Assembly: GCA_027922465.2 (NCBI GenBank)
Contig: BQMF02000140.1
Span: 124,001 to 188,000 of the forward strand
Length of the DNA: 64,000 nucleotides
Direction: 5' to 3'
Source of the DNA: Turritopsis dohrnii
Lineage: Eukaryota > Cnidaria > Hydrozoa > Anthoathecata > Oceaniidae
Below the pieces are notes generated by a model that did not search any database, was not told the origin of the DNA, and saw only the letters and a list, made by a program, of their open reading frames with translations. How positions within the stretch are numbered: position 1 is the stretch's first letter; each line of letters opens with the position of its first letter. Of this stretch, positions 47,471-59,990 are shown one piece after another. Both the position numbers and the translations under genes were made by a program.

Positions 47471-47960
47471 TTTATAATTGTTTCGAAGATCGTTATTGAA
47501 TCTGCACAGAGACGTCCATAAAACGTCGTAAAAGGATCCCAATTGCGACGTTTCGTTTCAGACGTCCCTACGACGTCCCAAAATGATCTTAAGTTTATAA
47601 TTGTTTCGAAGGTCGTTATTCAATCCGTATAAGGACGTCCTAAAAACGTCGTAAAAGGATCCCAATTGTGACGTCCCGTTTCAGACCTCCCAACGAAGTC
47701 GCAAAATGATCTTAAATTTACAATTGTTTCGAAGGTCGTTATTCAATCCGTATAAAGACGTTCCAAAAACGTCGTAAAAGGATCCCAATTATGACGTCCC
47801 GTTTCAGACGTCCCTACGACGTCGCAAAATGATCTTAAATTTACAATTGTTTCGAAGGTCGTTATTCAATCCGTATAAAGACGTCCCAAAAACGTCGTCA
47901 AAGGATCCCAATTGTGACGTCCCGTTTCAGACGTCCCTACGACGTCGCAAAATGATCTGG
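47471..47960. repeat. 123-bp tandem repeat, four units
   Basis: TTTATAATTG/TTTACAATTG starts at 47471, 47594, 47717 and 47840, an exact 123-bp spacing. Units carry GACGTC, GGATCCCAATT and TTTCGAAGGTCG motifs. Confidence 0.92.
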
Positions 47961-48022
47961 AAAGCAAACGACCATTTTACGATTAAAATGAGACGTCTCA
48001 AAGACGTCTTGTGCCCGCTGGG

Positions 48023-49039
48023 TAGGATGTGAAAGTAATGTTTTGATGATGATAGCTAACTTATCTACATTTAGGAGCAAGTTCTAGGCTATTCGACACA
48101 TCAAGAGAATACTTTCCATGCTTTTGAAGGAGAAAATAATTCTTTTTCTTCTTCTCCACTCTTGCTGTACTTAAAAGTAGGGAAAAGCTCATATTTAATG
48201 GATAATCTAAATAATTTATGTGTTTCTATCATCAGAAATTTTGAAATTTCTTATACCTTTTTAAAGTCACCCTAAACAGTTTTTTTCAATGATTAAAAAT
48301 AAAGGAACTTTCACATGTTTTGCTTGGTGGTCTATCGCTGTGTAATTTCTCTGTGATGTATTTGGACTTTCATATTTGTGCAATAAGTAGATAATGTAGT
48401 TGCACACTTGTCTCCTTGAAAACCAAAGTTATGTAGTGAACAAGAATTATAATGATGAAGATGATACAAAAAAGAACTTTTTAAATAGATAAATAGCAGT
48501 AAAGAATAGAAAAGTGTTAAACTTATGTTTATTGATATTTCTTCTCCTCATCAATCACATACAACATATTAATCAAATCAATACGTGCTTCACAATACAC
48601 AAATCCTGAATTTTGTTTAATACTGTCTTAATGCCTAGTTTCGTCTCATTTCTCTTTATTTAACTGGTAACTTCATATCTCCTCATCAATTGAAAATAAA
48701 AATTTCATTCAACGCCAATATGATATGCCAATTTTAGAAGCTTGTCAGGAAGTTGACCCACTACAAAAAGTGACTCAAAAATATTGGCTGCACTAAATAG
48801 AGGACGATTTTGGTATTTGTGTACAGAAGGCTGAACCTTTTAAAATGTTTTCGATAAAGTCAATGACCGGCTTGAATTTCTTCTTCATTTTATTTTCATT
48901 TTCATTCTATTCCATTTGCCAATATAAAGGAGAGCGTTCTCGTGAAGTGAGTGAAACTTGCAGATTTGCTAGCTTTGAAAAAAAAAACAACAACGAAAAA
49001 ACCCAAAAAACTCGCAGATTTGCTAGTTTTGAGAAGCAC
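48023..49039. other. Spacer
   Basis: AT-rich, no gene recognised. Near 48958-49030 a short imperfect duplication (CGCAGATTTGCTAG, twice) precedes the inverted A unit. Confidence 0.35.
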
Positions 49040-52000
49040 GCACATTTTTTCATTGGATTTCTGCGAAAGCGAGAAATACCTTAAAACCGGCTTTGGTTTT
49101 TCTTTCTGCTGTCCAAACATAGCGGTTCTTTGTATATTTCGTGCGTGCGTTTACATGAAACCAAAACGCCGTGCAAATGTGACCCAGCAAGGAAAACCTT
49201 TTAGATTTACAAGCATGTAGATGAAAAAAGAAATCTATAAAAGAAACTTCGAATTATCTTGAACTGTGATCATTCTTTTCTAAGGAATTCCTCAACCTTT
49301 TGTAAACAGTCAAAAAGGTATACAATTGGTTTTTTTAAAAGTGAAATACAAAACATCTTCGTCGTTTGTTTCATGTATGAGCTGTTATTCTTTTCAAGCT
49401 TTGGATACTAAAGCTCAGCTTACAGTCCTCCTCAGCTCCAACATCAAAAATGTGTGTCTACTCTGCACGAAATTTGTACACACATGTTCGATGCTAATGT
49501 TTTTATCAGTTTGTTCAGTTTTTAAGTTATACTGTCAATGTCCTTTATTACAAATGCCTTTCCTAATCACAGCAGCAAATTAAAACATCTTTCAACTGCC
49601 TGTAAATGCAATACACAGCAAGTCTTGTAGCAAATCTTGTAGCACAATTCACAATCTTTCTTTCAGTTATATAAATATGTGTGTGGTGATTTAGGTAAGT
49701 TTAAAGCATATGTATATGTTTTTAATGATTAAAATCTTTGTTTACTTTTTGTGTTTGCAATATTGGGAATTAATTACGTTCGTCGTAATTAAGAAGATTA
49801 GCTCTACATATCAAATGTTTAAAGAATATGATTTACGCACGCAATCACTGTGATACCTGAAAAGATCAATATAAACTTAACCTTATTTTGTACCCCCCAA
49901 AAGCAAGTTTACGGTGGTTTACAATGCAAAGAGGTTTTGCATAGTGCCATTTACAGTTTTTCAATCCCCTGGGGTGCATATGTAATCAGAAATTTAATGT
50001 TATGTTGCAAAAATCATTCAACCTTTCCTAAATTTCCTAAAGAATTTTTTTAACAGCACTGACAGTTTTAGCGGAGTCATTGCGACTTCTAAAAGGGAGT
50101 CATTGAACAATGATAACCTAAGAGAGTAAATCAGATGCTACTGAGAACATCATAAGGGAGCTATTTTGTTTTTAAGGAGTGTCAATTGCAATTTCCTTAA
50201 CATGACCACCTTGAATGGAATCAATTTGACTCCTTTAAGTGATCATAAGTGAGGTAAGTTAAATGGCTCTTGGAGGGAGTCATTTTGATGCTCGTCGGAG
50301 AGTCAAATCGAAAAAAAAGCTACTTTTTCGCACGTTTTAAAAACTTTTACGTAAGCAATTCTTTAATTGAAAGTCTCAGATGTCACATAACGGCATAAAA
50401 GATTTTACACCTTAAACAATAAAGATATGGTTATTAACTCTTAGGGGTACTTTCTTTGCTTTTTACTAAATAATTATTCTTTTGTATAGATATTTCCCTA
50501 TATAATCACAAAAATTGTAAACTTATTTAATGCGACCGTATGATCGCATTGAATAAAAAAACATCTATAGCTAATTTATCAACTTCACTGGTTCACTGGT
50601 TTCATTGGTAACATATACATATTTCACATTAGGAGGTATGTAGTTGTACTATTCTTGGATTCCTTTCTTGACGATATTGAATGTGTCCGTGTGACTGACA
50701 GTTTCTTGCAGACAGTAACTAAATATGTTATAAGTACGCTGCTTTTCCTTTATTAGCCATAAACTTCAAATGAAAGTATTTGGGGAAAAGCTAAATGATT
50801 TTGAATGATTAGCTACTATATTTTGGTTACTTGTGACAGCTTTAATTTTTACAGTATATTACTTTTTCTTTAGATTCTTAATATGAAGTTTTCCTGTCAA
50901 TTTGATTACTTTTGTAAAACAGTCAATTACAAATGGCTCGTGCAACATTTTTGGAACTTTCATGCAATGCAGGGCAACTTCGCTATTCAATGCAAAATTT
51001 CTGGATGTGTATTAAAATTCAAAAATCAAAAGAGCTATGCAAAAACATCAAAGTTTAACATGAAAGTGACAATAATCTTGCTGGTGATAGCAGTGATGAT
51101 GAAAATATTGATGATCAGTTTTTTGAGCCGCACTGTTCCATGAATGATGATGATGGTGTAGCAGATGTTTTAATTGAACTAAGAGAAATTCATTATATTA
51201 CTCAACGTGCAATTTTTTTATTTCCAATAAAATTATTGGTATAGTTTCATTTGTAAACGTCATTATTCGGCTGTATGTGACGTAATTTTTGAAAGGTTTT
51301 ATCTTATTTAATCCGCAATCCAAAATTCAATTTTTCTTTGTGTTTCTTTGTATTCTCACTATTTTCGAGACAGAATTAGCATTCATCTTGAGTGAAATAT
51401 TAATTAACACAAATTAGCGCCATGAAAAACTTTCTTCGTGGTTTTTCTTCATTCTCGGTCTACCTTTTATTGAAAAGTGGGGGAGACAATCAAATTATAA
51501 TATATAAAAAAGAAGTATTGTATGTCGTAGAAATTAAAAAACACGCAAAAATTGTTAAGAAATATCCAAGTTGGCATATAAGCTATTTGCGTTTTCATAA
51601 ATGTTTTTGTATGTATATATTCATAGTTTTTATATAAAAAGATCAATACATGATTTCAAGTAAATGGCATTGTTTTCTTAATTATCTTAAGATTCACCAT
51701 GAAATCCGGGGGCAAGATCAGCAAGATGACCAAGTGTTGAGAAGTGCCTCAATATTATTATACTAAAATGGGAGTCATTCAATATTAACACATTATGCCC
51801 AGAAGGGCGTCATTTGATATCAACGCAATGATCCTTTGAAGGGAGTCATAGCGGGTTGAAGCTCTTAAGGTGATCAAAAAAATGACTCTTGTTTGAGCAT
51901 TAATTCAAAATGATACTCTAACGGGAGTCACAAAATGAGAATCGTAAGAGAGTCATTTTCAAACGACTCCCTTTGGAGAGTCACAAATATCGCCATTTTT

Positions 52001-52597
52001 GAGAACTGAAAGGGAGTCATTCATGGCAATGAGAAGCTAAAGGGAGTAAAAAACGATACTCGTAAGAGAGTCAAAATGACTCGCAAAAGGAGTCGCCACA
52101 GGCACCCTGAAATGACTCCCTTAGAGTTCTCATATTGACTCTCGTAAAATTGTTAGTGAGGTAATGAATGTTAACTTAGATCAAGAATATAAATGCATGC
52201 CATATTGTTAATCAAACTAAAACAGAAATTTCTGATTTCTGTTATATACTATGTTGATTTTAGTCTATATTATGAATGTATTTTGCATGACCAAAATTTG
52301 TATGTCCTTGGAAAAATGTTTTGAGTTTATGAGTTACGAACTTACTCATTAGGATATCTGAAAAGATTGATATAGTTGGTATTAGTTTGTATCAACAAGC
52401 ATAACATTCAGTTTATCATTTATACCTTCCAAATATCCTGAGGAACACGTAATTAGGCATATAATGTATTGTAGAAATTATTAGACTATTCAATGATTCA
52501 AAATCATGCAAGTTGCAAGAATGTTATTATAGTATTTCATTCTTCATAGTTTCACTTTCTGCTGATTTTGAGAAAAATCCTTCTGCCCGTAAGGGCA
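49040..52597 (-). repeat. Inverted satellite-like A unit, carrying a DNA transposon
   Basis: The reverse complement of 14825-16300. For instance CTCAGCTCCAACATCAAAAA (49431) matches 15918 inverted, and AACCGGCTTTGGTTTTTCTT (49085) matches about 16290 inverted. It ends at 52597 with the unit-start hairpin TGCCCGTAAGGGCA (inverted). 50057-52158 is a later insertion. Homology to the unit stops right after the hairpin, where pseudogene copy 3 begins. Confidence 0.85.
50057..52158. mobile_element. CACT...AGTG-ended DNA transposon (CACTA-like), non-autonomous
   Basis: The left end CACTGACAGTTTTAGCGGAG and right end (inverted CACTAACAATTTTACGAGAG) are imperfect inverted repeats, followed by arrays of GGAGTCAT-type subterminal repeats on both sides. 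The empty site in the other A unit (AACAGGTCAT, inverted from about 15345) shows a 2-bp duplication of AG. The 2102-bp interior holds one short frame (50883-51143) starting with a Cys/His zinc-finger-like stretch (CQFDYFCKTV...HFWNFH) but no transposase. CACT ends with a short duplication fit EnSpm/CACTA-like elements. Confidence 0.82.
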
Positions 52598-52599
52598 TA

Positions 52600-55500
52600 A
52601 GTTTATGAACATCGATATACTGATTTTGCGTCGTTGTCAGTTCAATAGAAAAATAAATATGAACCACTTTATGCTAGACGTTGAGAATGCTACTTCTGCT
52701 AAAATACATGATGTGTTGATCAAGGATGTTATTTGTGGAGGAGCTATCATAGCAAAACGTTCTTATTGCATTGCTGATGGCTTAATGGCAATAAATATCC
52801 GTGCAAAGTTTCCATTGCTTGAAATGATTTATGGGGCATTAAAATCTGTCGAATTTGATTGTTAGAAATGTGAGTTGCCAGATTGTCACCAATGCTCAGA
52901 CGCTGAACTCAGTATCAATGTCTAACATCTTCATGGAAGATGTGATGACGGTCGCCAGTTTTCACAAAGTTAGTTCAGCTTTTATATCAAATTTCCAAAT
53001 CAAAGAGACAAATGTAGATCAACTTTCTGAATTTTGTTGACATAGATAATATTACTATGACGGAGATCAACTTGAAATACGGATCAGCGGGTCTGTCTGG
53101 TGTTTATTTTAGCAAAGTAAATACAACGTTTATATCTAACTTTCACATCAAAGAAACAAAAGTAAAACATAACTATCTGTATTTGATCAACGTAAATCAT
53201 ATTAATATAAAAAGATAAGCATTGAAAAGGGACAGAGTGGTGGTTGTGTAAAGTTGAAGGATGTGAAGTCAGTGCAACTGACAAGTATCATTATAGAGAA
53301 CACGTCATCAAATGAAGTAATATTTGACCTTTTTGCAGTTGACAATGTGATTATATCTGATTTGGAGATCAAAAATTCAAAATCGCCAAAAATCATTTTC
53401 ATAATGCCAGGTACTAATTATAAACAAAACAATTATGTAACACAGATTAACAAAAACAATGATGGATCCTTTTACTCTATGATAAAATCAACTGACAGGA
53501 AGAAGTTTTATTGATGTGAACAATGAAAAACATTTTTGAATTCAATCAAACAGGATATGCCAATCATAGACATGAAACAGTAGGAGTATTGGTAATGGAT
53601 GCCATATCGATGGAAGCGCAGAAAACATGTCACTTACTATTTCAATATAACAAAAATTTATGGTGTATCTAAAAAATATCAAAGTCAACAATATTACATC
53701 TGACACAGTAACTGAATCAAGTAAAGGATATTTACGAATACAGAAATGTAACATTGCTCATTCAAAACTTGAAAGAACATTTAATTTCCAAGAAGCAAAC
53801 GTTGAAATTGTTGATTCCAATATAACATGCAGCAAAGGTGTTCAAGCTGAAAATTCAAATATAAGCATTAAAAATTCCACTTGGCACGTTTCAAAATTCG
53901 CGGTCCATTGCAGCAATTCCAAATACTTAACTTGTACGCTCAATATGAAGGATGTCCAAATAGTTTCTTTTAGCAAGAAACAAGCAACATTCAAAATCAA
54001 AGGAGACAGAATTATCAATGTCAACATACATCGAGTATTCGTTGTTTTGAAGTAAGCGAAAATGGAGTTACCTGTTATTAAAGTTTACACAAAAGAAGAT
54101 TTTCCTCCTAGTATTATAAACTACATCAATTCGACTTTGTCATGTCCACAAAATAGTCTTCCTAATTATGGTTTTAAGTCAAGTGATGATTTTCCTTTTG
54201 AGTATTATCGCAAGCCATGCATTACAGGATATTTCGCAATCACCAATCGAGAAACAAGATTTCCCTTATGTACTAACTATCACAATGCAACATTTATCAA
54301 CCACGCATACCTTAATCATATCGGGTTTGAAGCTTCATACTTAAATATCACAACAGAAACAAAGTGGACAATATATGGAGGTTCCAATGTGTTAACATGT
54401 AAACTGTGTTCTAGTGGAGGGACTTCCATTGACAAGCTTTTGAGCAACGATAACTATTATTTTTCAAGTAACTGCGTGAATGCATCTAAAGGCAAAGACC
54501 ATTCCATGTTTTGGCTACTATTCGTTCTAACATCTTTACTATATGTTATAGCAGTTGGGTATTTAGATCAATTAAAAAATATATGGAATCTCTTGAAAAG
54601 CATCATTCATTGCTTATCGTCTCGTAAAATCTTTGAAGGTGAAACACGAGAAGAAGAAATTATTGTTGATGGTAATGAACTAGAAAGAGTCGAATCCACT
54701 GGTAGTATCGATGAAGAAACCAACAAATATTATTCTATCCCTAAAATAATTCCGTTACCTGAACCAGATGAAGAGAAATGCCGTTGGTCGAGGACCCTGA
54801 ACATAATAATTATTTTTTATCAGCTAAAGCAGTTGCTTTCCATTGACTTGGGTCTTGAGTATTCTAGCTCAAAAGTAGACACATTTCTAGCGGATGTCTT
54901 TAATTTGGAGGTGTTTAAACTTTCTTACAATCTCTGTCCGTCGCTTAAATTTGACGATTTTTAAAAGCACATTGTGAAAGATCTGATGTTTTCTCTCATT
55001 ATGGTTGTTCCCGTCCTTCTAATAGCCATTCCAGTACATATCTTGTATATATGTAAGAGGTCATCTCGTGTGAAAGAAGCAGTTGTGATAAAAAACGAAG
55101 AACAAGATCATAAAGAACGTTCTAGCGCCACTGGTTCAATACCCGTTTTATCTCTCAAATGCATAGCAAACGATCACCAGGAATACGATATTTACGGATC
55201 TAATCCTGAACCAGATGAAATTTCGTTCCTAACCCGCTGCTACGCATACTTCCTACGCCTAATGTTAATGAGATACAAGAACATGACGACCCTTACGTTG
55301 GTGATGATGCATTGCGTAGCAGTGGGTAACACAAATGTACTGTATGTTTTCCGTAATATCGAATGTTGGGGGATTACGCAGTATATCGCACATTTGTTTC
55401 TTTGGCTATGAATTGTTCCTTTTTCACTTTCGCTGTTTTTGTCATTAAAACTCTTAAAGTCAAACCACATCTCTTCTGAGAGATTCTTTGTCTTCATGGT

Positions 55501-56040
55501 TGTTCCTGGAATCGTACCTTCTTGTTATATATGGAAAAGTATCAGCATTCACATTCTCAATAAAGAGAACAACAAGTTGAAGTCAACAATACAAATAATT
55601 TTTGAGCAACCGTACAGAGATGACATCATGTATTGGCATTCGTGGGTGCTTTATCAAAGATTAAGCATTGCATATTTGGTATTGCTGCAAGTCGACCCGA
55701 TTTCCCAATTGTCGTTTATGTTTCCATTATTAGTCTTGTTCTCGTTAGATCAACTTCATATCAAGCCATACAAAGACAATTTGGTGAATCAACTGGAATC
55801 TGTTTCCCTTTCGCTGTTAATCATTTTTGCAGGTGTCAACATCCTCCGCTAATTTATATACGTGCATAGAATTCCGAACGACGAATCAATTTTATCCGTG
55901 CTAAAGATTTATGATGCAATCGACCTTATACTTACTTCTGTCACATTTCTCGTATTCTGTTTCACTTATCAAAAGTTTTTAAAGATTTGGAAGAAGTTTA
56001 AGTGTTTTTAATTAAAACAACCAGGAAAAAGTTAAACTGA
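52600..56040 (+). pseudogene. Beta-helix/multi-TM gene copy 3, 5'-truncated
   Basis: Homology to copy 1 starts abruptly inside the beta-helix (copy 1 about 7550). Multiple lesions are present: an extra A near 52845 shifts the frame; most 150-bp repeats are lost (about 52960); TAA at 54054; CAA to TAA at about 54962; TGG to TGA at about 55410; TCA to TAA at about 55850. A 162-bp in-frame deletion removes 54 residues of the Cys-rich stalk (copy 1 10243-10404). The long readable segments (54062-54964, 54974-55411, 55439-55852) give the cleanest view of the ancestral TM region, including the frame that copy 1 has lost. Confidence 0.9.
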
Positions 56041-56189
56041 GTTTTTATTTATTTTTCTCAAGTCTGACAGCCTACTTGTGTGACATTTCTCTTTGATTTG
56101 TGCGTTGAAATCGTTTGAATGAATATCAAAATGGTTCGATTACCTTTCTTCAACATTTTTTGATATCGTGCATTGTGATACCTGAATGT

Positions 56190-58650
56190 GAACAAGATGC
56201 CTTAACAGGCAAAATGATTTCTGCCAAAATCTGCTGAAATATGAAAGAAAAAGCATATGACATATTTGAAAAAGGTTATATGATTTCCAAAATAAAAAAT
56301 CACATTTCTAATGTATATAATCCCTAGGACATTGTCAAAAGATAAGTGACACTATGTGAGACTTATAATATACTGCTAATAAACTGGATTACATCTGAAT
56401 GACATTAAATATTCTTTATTTTGTTAATAAGAAATAATGTCAAGGATATATTGATCCTTTCCGATATCACAATGTATATGCACGTAACTCATAAACTCTA
56501 AAAGTTCTGAATTTCTGAATTTGATACTTGGTGTCAATCTTCCTAGCAGACTTCCTAAATTATAAGCTCAAAATGCATGCAGATTTTGGCCATGCAAAAT
56601 ACATCCACATAGACCAAAACCAACATTATAACTGTTGTAGTTTGTTTTGATTAGTAATACGGAAAGCACTTACAAACATTCTTGATCTGAGTTATCATTC
56701 ATGACCTGTTTATAAAAATTCTTGAAGAAATTCAAAAAAAGGTTGAATGATTTTTGCAACATAACATTGCATCTCTGATTTCATATGCACCCAAGGGCAT
56801 TGCGAAAATATAGTTGACACTATGCGAAACTTTATTGTATACGTATATAGACCACTGATAAACTTAACTACATCTGAATGACATAAAACATCCTTTATTT
56901 TGGGGGTACGAAATAATATTAAGTTTATATTGATTTTTTCGGATATTACAGTGATTACGTATGTAAATCATGTTCTTTAAGCATTTGATATGTACCGTCA
57001 ATCTTCTTAATTACAAATGGAATTATCAATATTTCAAACACAAAAAGTAAACAATAATTTTGATCATTAGCAGTTATATATATACTTATACAGTGTGTCC
57101 ACCAGAAAGTGGGCACCTCACTTTTAATAAGCATATCTTTTGTTTTTCGTGCTTGTTTTTTTCAATTTTTATATTAACATAAAGAAAATGTTTTGCTCTT
57201 TCTAAATATATGACCCTTTTCATAGAAAAACCAATTTTTCGGGAAATATAATCGGTTTTACCATGAAACCATGACATTAAATCAATAACGATCAATTAAC
57301 GCTTGTTTGAATAGATGTTAACGACTCGAGTAGCATGGGAAATCATAAAAAGCTAAAATATTGTAATAAAGCTGCGTTTACACAAGGAAAATTTTACGTT
57401 TTTACAAGCTTGAAACATGAAAGTTTCATTTCTAAAACTCTTTTACAAACTTTTAAAAAGTTTGAATCGCGCTTTTTGATGGGGGATTTCTACCCAGAAA
57501 CTGCTGTCTAAAAGACTGAACAACAGCTACATAACTTTTCGTCTCATGAAACTTTTCTTACAACGAAAGTTCACTGCTGGACTGTTAACTGCATGATTGA
57601 GTAAATTTCATAAAAGTTTGTTTTCTCGCTTATAAAAATTTTGGCAATGCTTGGGAATATGAAATTATTAAATAATAATAAAAAATTTAAGGTAAATTTA
57701 CACAATGAAAAAAAGTTTGTGTCTTTTCAAAAAATTTCGTGACAAAATTAGCACAGCACCACCAACAGCGGTTGTTTCAACGAAACAAAAGGTTAATTGC
57801 TCGTTAAAAGTCTGTTTTATTGATCATTACAAAATTAACAACCGTATCGAAACAAAAAATACTTAATATTCTTTAGAATAAAAATTTTTATAAATGACAA
57901 CTTATATTTTTGGAAAGCTCAAAAAATTCTCTTTCCAACAGTATAAAAACCGCATTGTATTGTTAAAAACTCGAAAAGTTATTTGTGTTTAAAACAAGGT
58001 GCCCAGTTTCTGGTGGACACACTGTATATGTTCTAAAGCACACACATAACATAATTATATATATAACTGAAAGGACAGTTTTGTATTGTCACATAATGTA
58101 TCTTTTGACTTTACAGACAGTTGTTTTACAAATGTTTTAATTTGCTATTGTGATTAGTCACTCGTAATAAGGGACATTGACAATATAACTTAAAACTGAT
58201 CAAACAATAAAACAAGTAAGTGGTGCAGGGTAGACACAAATTTTCTATGTTGGAGCTGAAGAGGAAACTAAGCTGAGCCAAAGTATCCAGAGCTTAAAAA
58301 GCGTAACAGCTCATATACAAAACAAACGAAGATGTTTTGAATTTAGACAGGCTTAAATAATCTCAAAACATTTCTCTATAAAAACAAACAAATAGCTACC
58401 TTTTTGACTCTTCTATTTACAAAACGTTGAAAACTTTTTTTTAATTAGAAAAGAATGATCACAGTTCAAGATAATTATAAGTTTCTTTTATGGAAATTCT
58501 TTTTTTATCTTCAGATACCCATATCTATCATTTTCAAGAAACTTTAGAAAATTTAAAATGGTTTCTACCCTCACATGCGTGGTAAGCAAAAGTTTCATGT
58601 AAGCGCACACATGAAATTTCATAAAACCGCAAGGTTTGGACAGCAGAAGA
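56190..58650 (+). repeat. Satellite-like unit, type A (copy 3), with nested MITE
   Basis: Starts AACAAGATGCC plus hairpin TGCCTTAACAGGCA, homologous along its length to 14825-16300 once the insertion at 57091-58024 is removed. Ends near GGTTTGGACAGC and an A-rich stretch. Confidence 0.85.
57091..58024. mobile_element. TA-flanked MITE (Tc1/mariner-like ends) nested in an A unit
   Basis: Ends CAGTGTGTCCACCAGAAAGT and its near-complement finishing TTTCTGGTGGACACACTG at 58024, flanked by TA on both sides. The other A unit (about 15700) shows the uninterrupted TATATACGTATATGT site. 934 bp, no transposase frame. Confidence 0.9.
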
Positions 58651-58660
58651 AAAAAAAGAA

Positions 58661-59985
58661 AAACAAGATGCCCTACCGGGCAGAAGTATTCCTGCAGATG
58701 ACTGGAAGACTTTCTGGAGGCTTTTCAGAAAGAAATGAATGTTAGTTCACGCTTTAAAACGATATGCATAATGCAGAATGATGTTTGCAGTATTTTACAT
58801 TTTACCTTTTAACAACGATAACAATTAAACTTTGTTGTCTCATATAAAACTTCAGTCTTGCTTCAATTTAGAGATTTTTTAAAACAGATTTTAATTCAAA
58901 GTTGTATTCCCTAAAGAATCTTCAAGAAGTAATTAAGTAATAAATAGTTTGTCGCGTCAAGAAAAGTCTGTGCTTAAGAAGTAATAACTTCGAATACATT
59001 TAATTACATTCCCGAGAGCATCATAAAAGTGAAGAGACTTTGAAAAATTTTGCCGGAGATCAAGCTTAAAAAGGAACACCGTCAGTTTAAAAATCCATTA
59101 GAAAACACTCTTCCGTGGACGTTTCAAAATACTCCTTTTAAAACTATACAGTATGAAAATCTTTATGTTGTTTGTACCTGAACTTCATAATAAAAACTTT
59201 TACTTGGCTATGCGAAATAATAAAAATATCTGTGTTTCCTTTTTATCGTCAGCTTGATAGTATACAAATTTTAGAATCATACAATATTTTAATATCGACT
59301 AGTCAATTAAAAAAGTTGTCATCTATTGATTAATAAAATGAGTATAAGCTGATGAGGAAGATGAGCTGTGCTTCAAGATTCCAGAGCTTTATAAAAACAG
59401 GATAGCTTACCTAGGAACATGAAATAGAAAATTGTGTTATGTTTAGAAAAAGACTAATAGAAACCTTACGCATTTTTTAAATCGATGTAAGCATACCGTT
59501 TTTGTAGTCGTTCATATCTGATTTGAAGCATCAAAAACTGCTTATTTATCACGAATAACTACTAAGAGTATTAGTTCCACGTAGATTATCAGTTTGGATC
59601 ATAAATGTTCTTGATTCTTTTAAGTTTGACAGCCGTATAACCTCTTCTATATCCATATATTCAACCAAGAAATTTTCTCAGATCTACGCGTGCTTCTTCG
59701 CTTCCATTTTTAAAACAACCACGGAAAACGTAAGAACGTTGCATAAGACTCACGTAAAACAACATTTCTACCTTGGCATCTGCGATTTAGCCATATGTCA
59801 ACTATTCCTTTCAGTAGAGCTTATATTTTACACCTTTAGAGTCTTTTCAAGCAAAGTACTTGCACACAATGACTGTAGTGTGAGTTAAGATATTTAAAGC
59901 ATAAAAAAAATGTAAGTTTGGAACTTAGAGGATTTGACTGACTATTTCCCATCGACAAAAATCGGTCTAGGTTTGGACAGTGAAA
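58661..59985 (+). repeat. Satellite-like unit, type B (copy 1)
   Basis: Starts AACAAGATGCC with hairpin TGCCCTACCGGGCA, followed by GAAGTATTCCTGCAGATGAC. Nearly identical in its distal half to the other B units (for example GCCGGAGATCAAGCTTAAAA at 59053, 62079 and 63583). Ends GGTTTGGACAG and an A run. No recognisable protein. Confidence 0.88.
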
Positions 59986-59990
59986 AAAAA

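Larger units (their letters stand above)
47145..48022. mobile_element. TA-flanked MITE with CCCAGCGGGCAC ends
   Basis: Ends CCCAGCGGGCACAAAGACGTC (47145) and its complement to 48022, flanked by TA (47143-47144, 48023-48024). The interior is rich in GACGTC and holds a tRNA-like segment and 123-bp tandem repeats. No ORF. Elements with this CCCAGCGGGCAC end are widespread in invertebrates (general knowledge). Confidence 0.9.
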
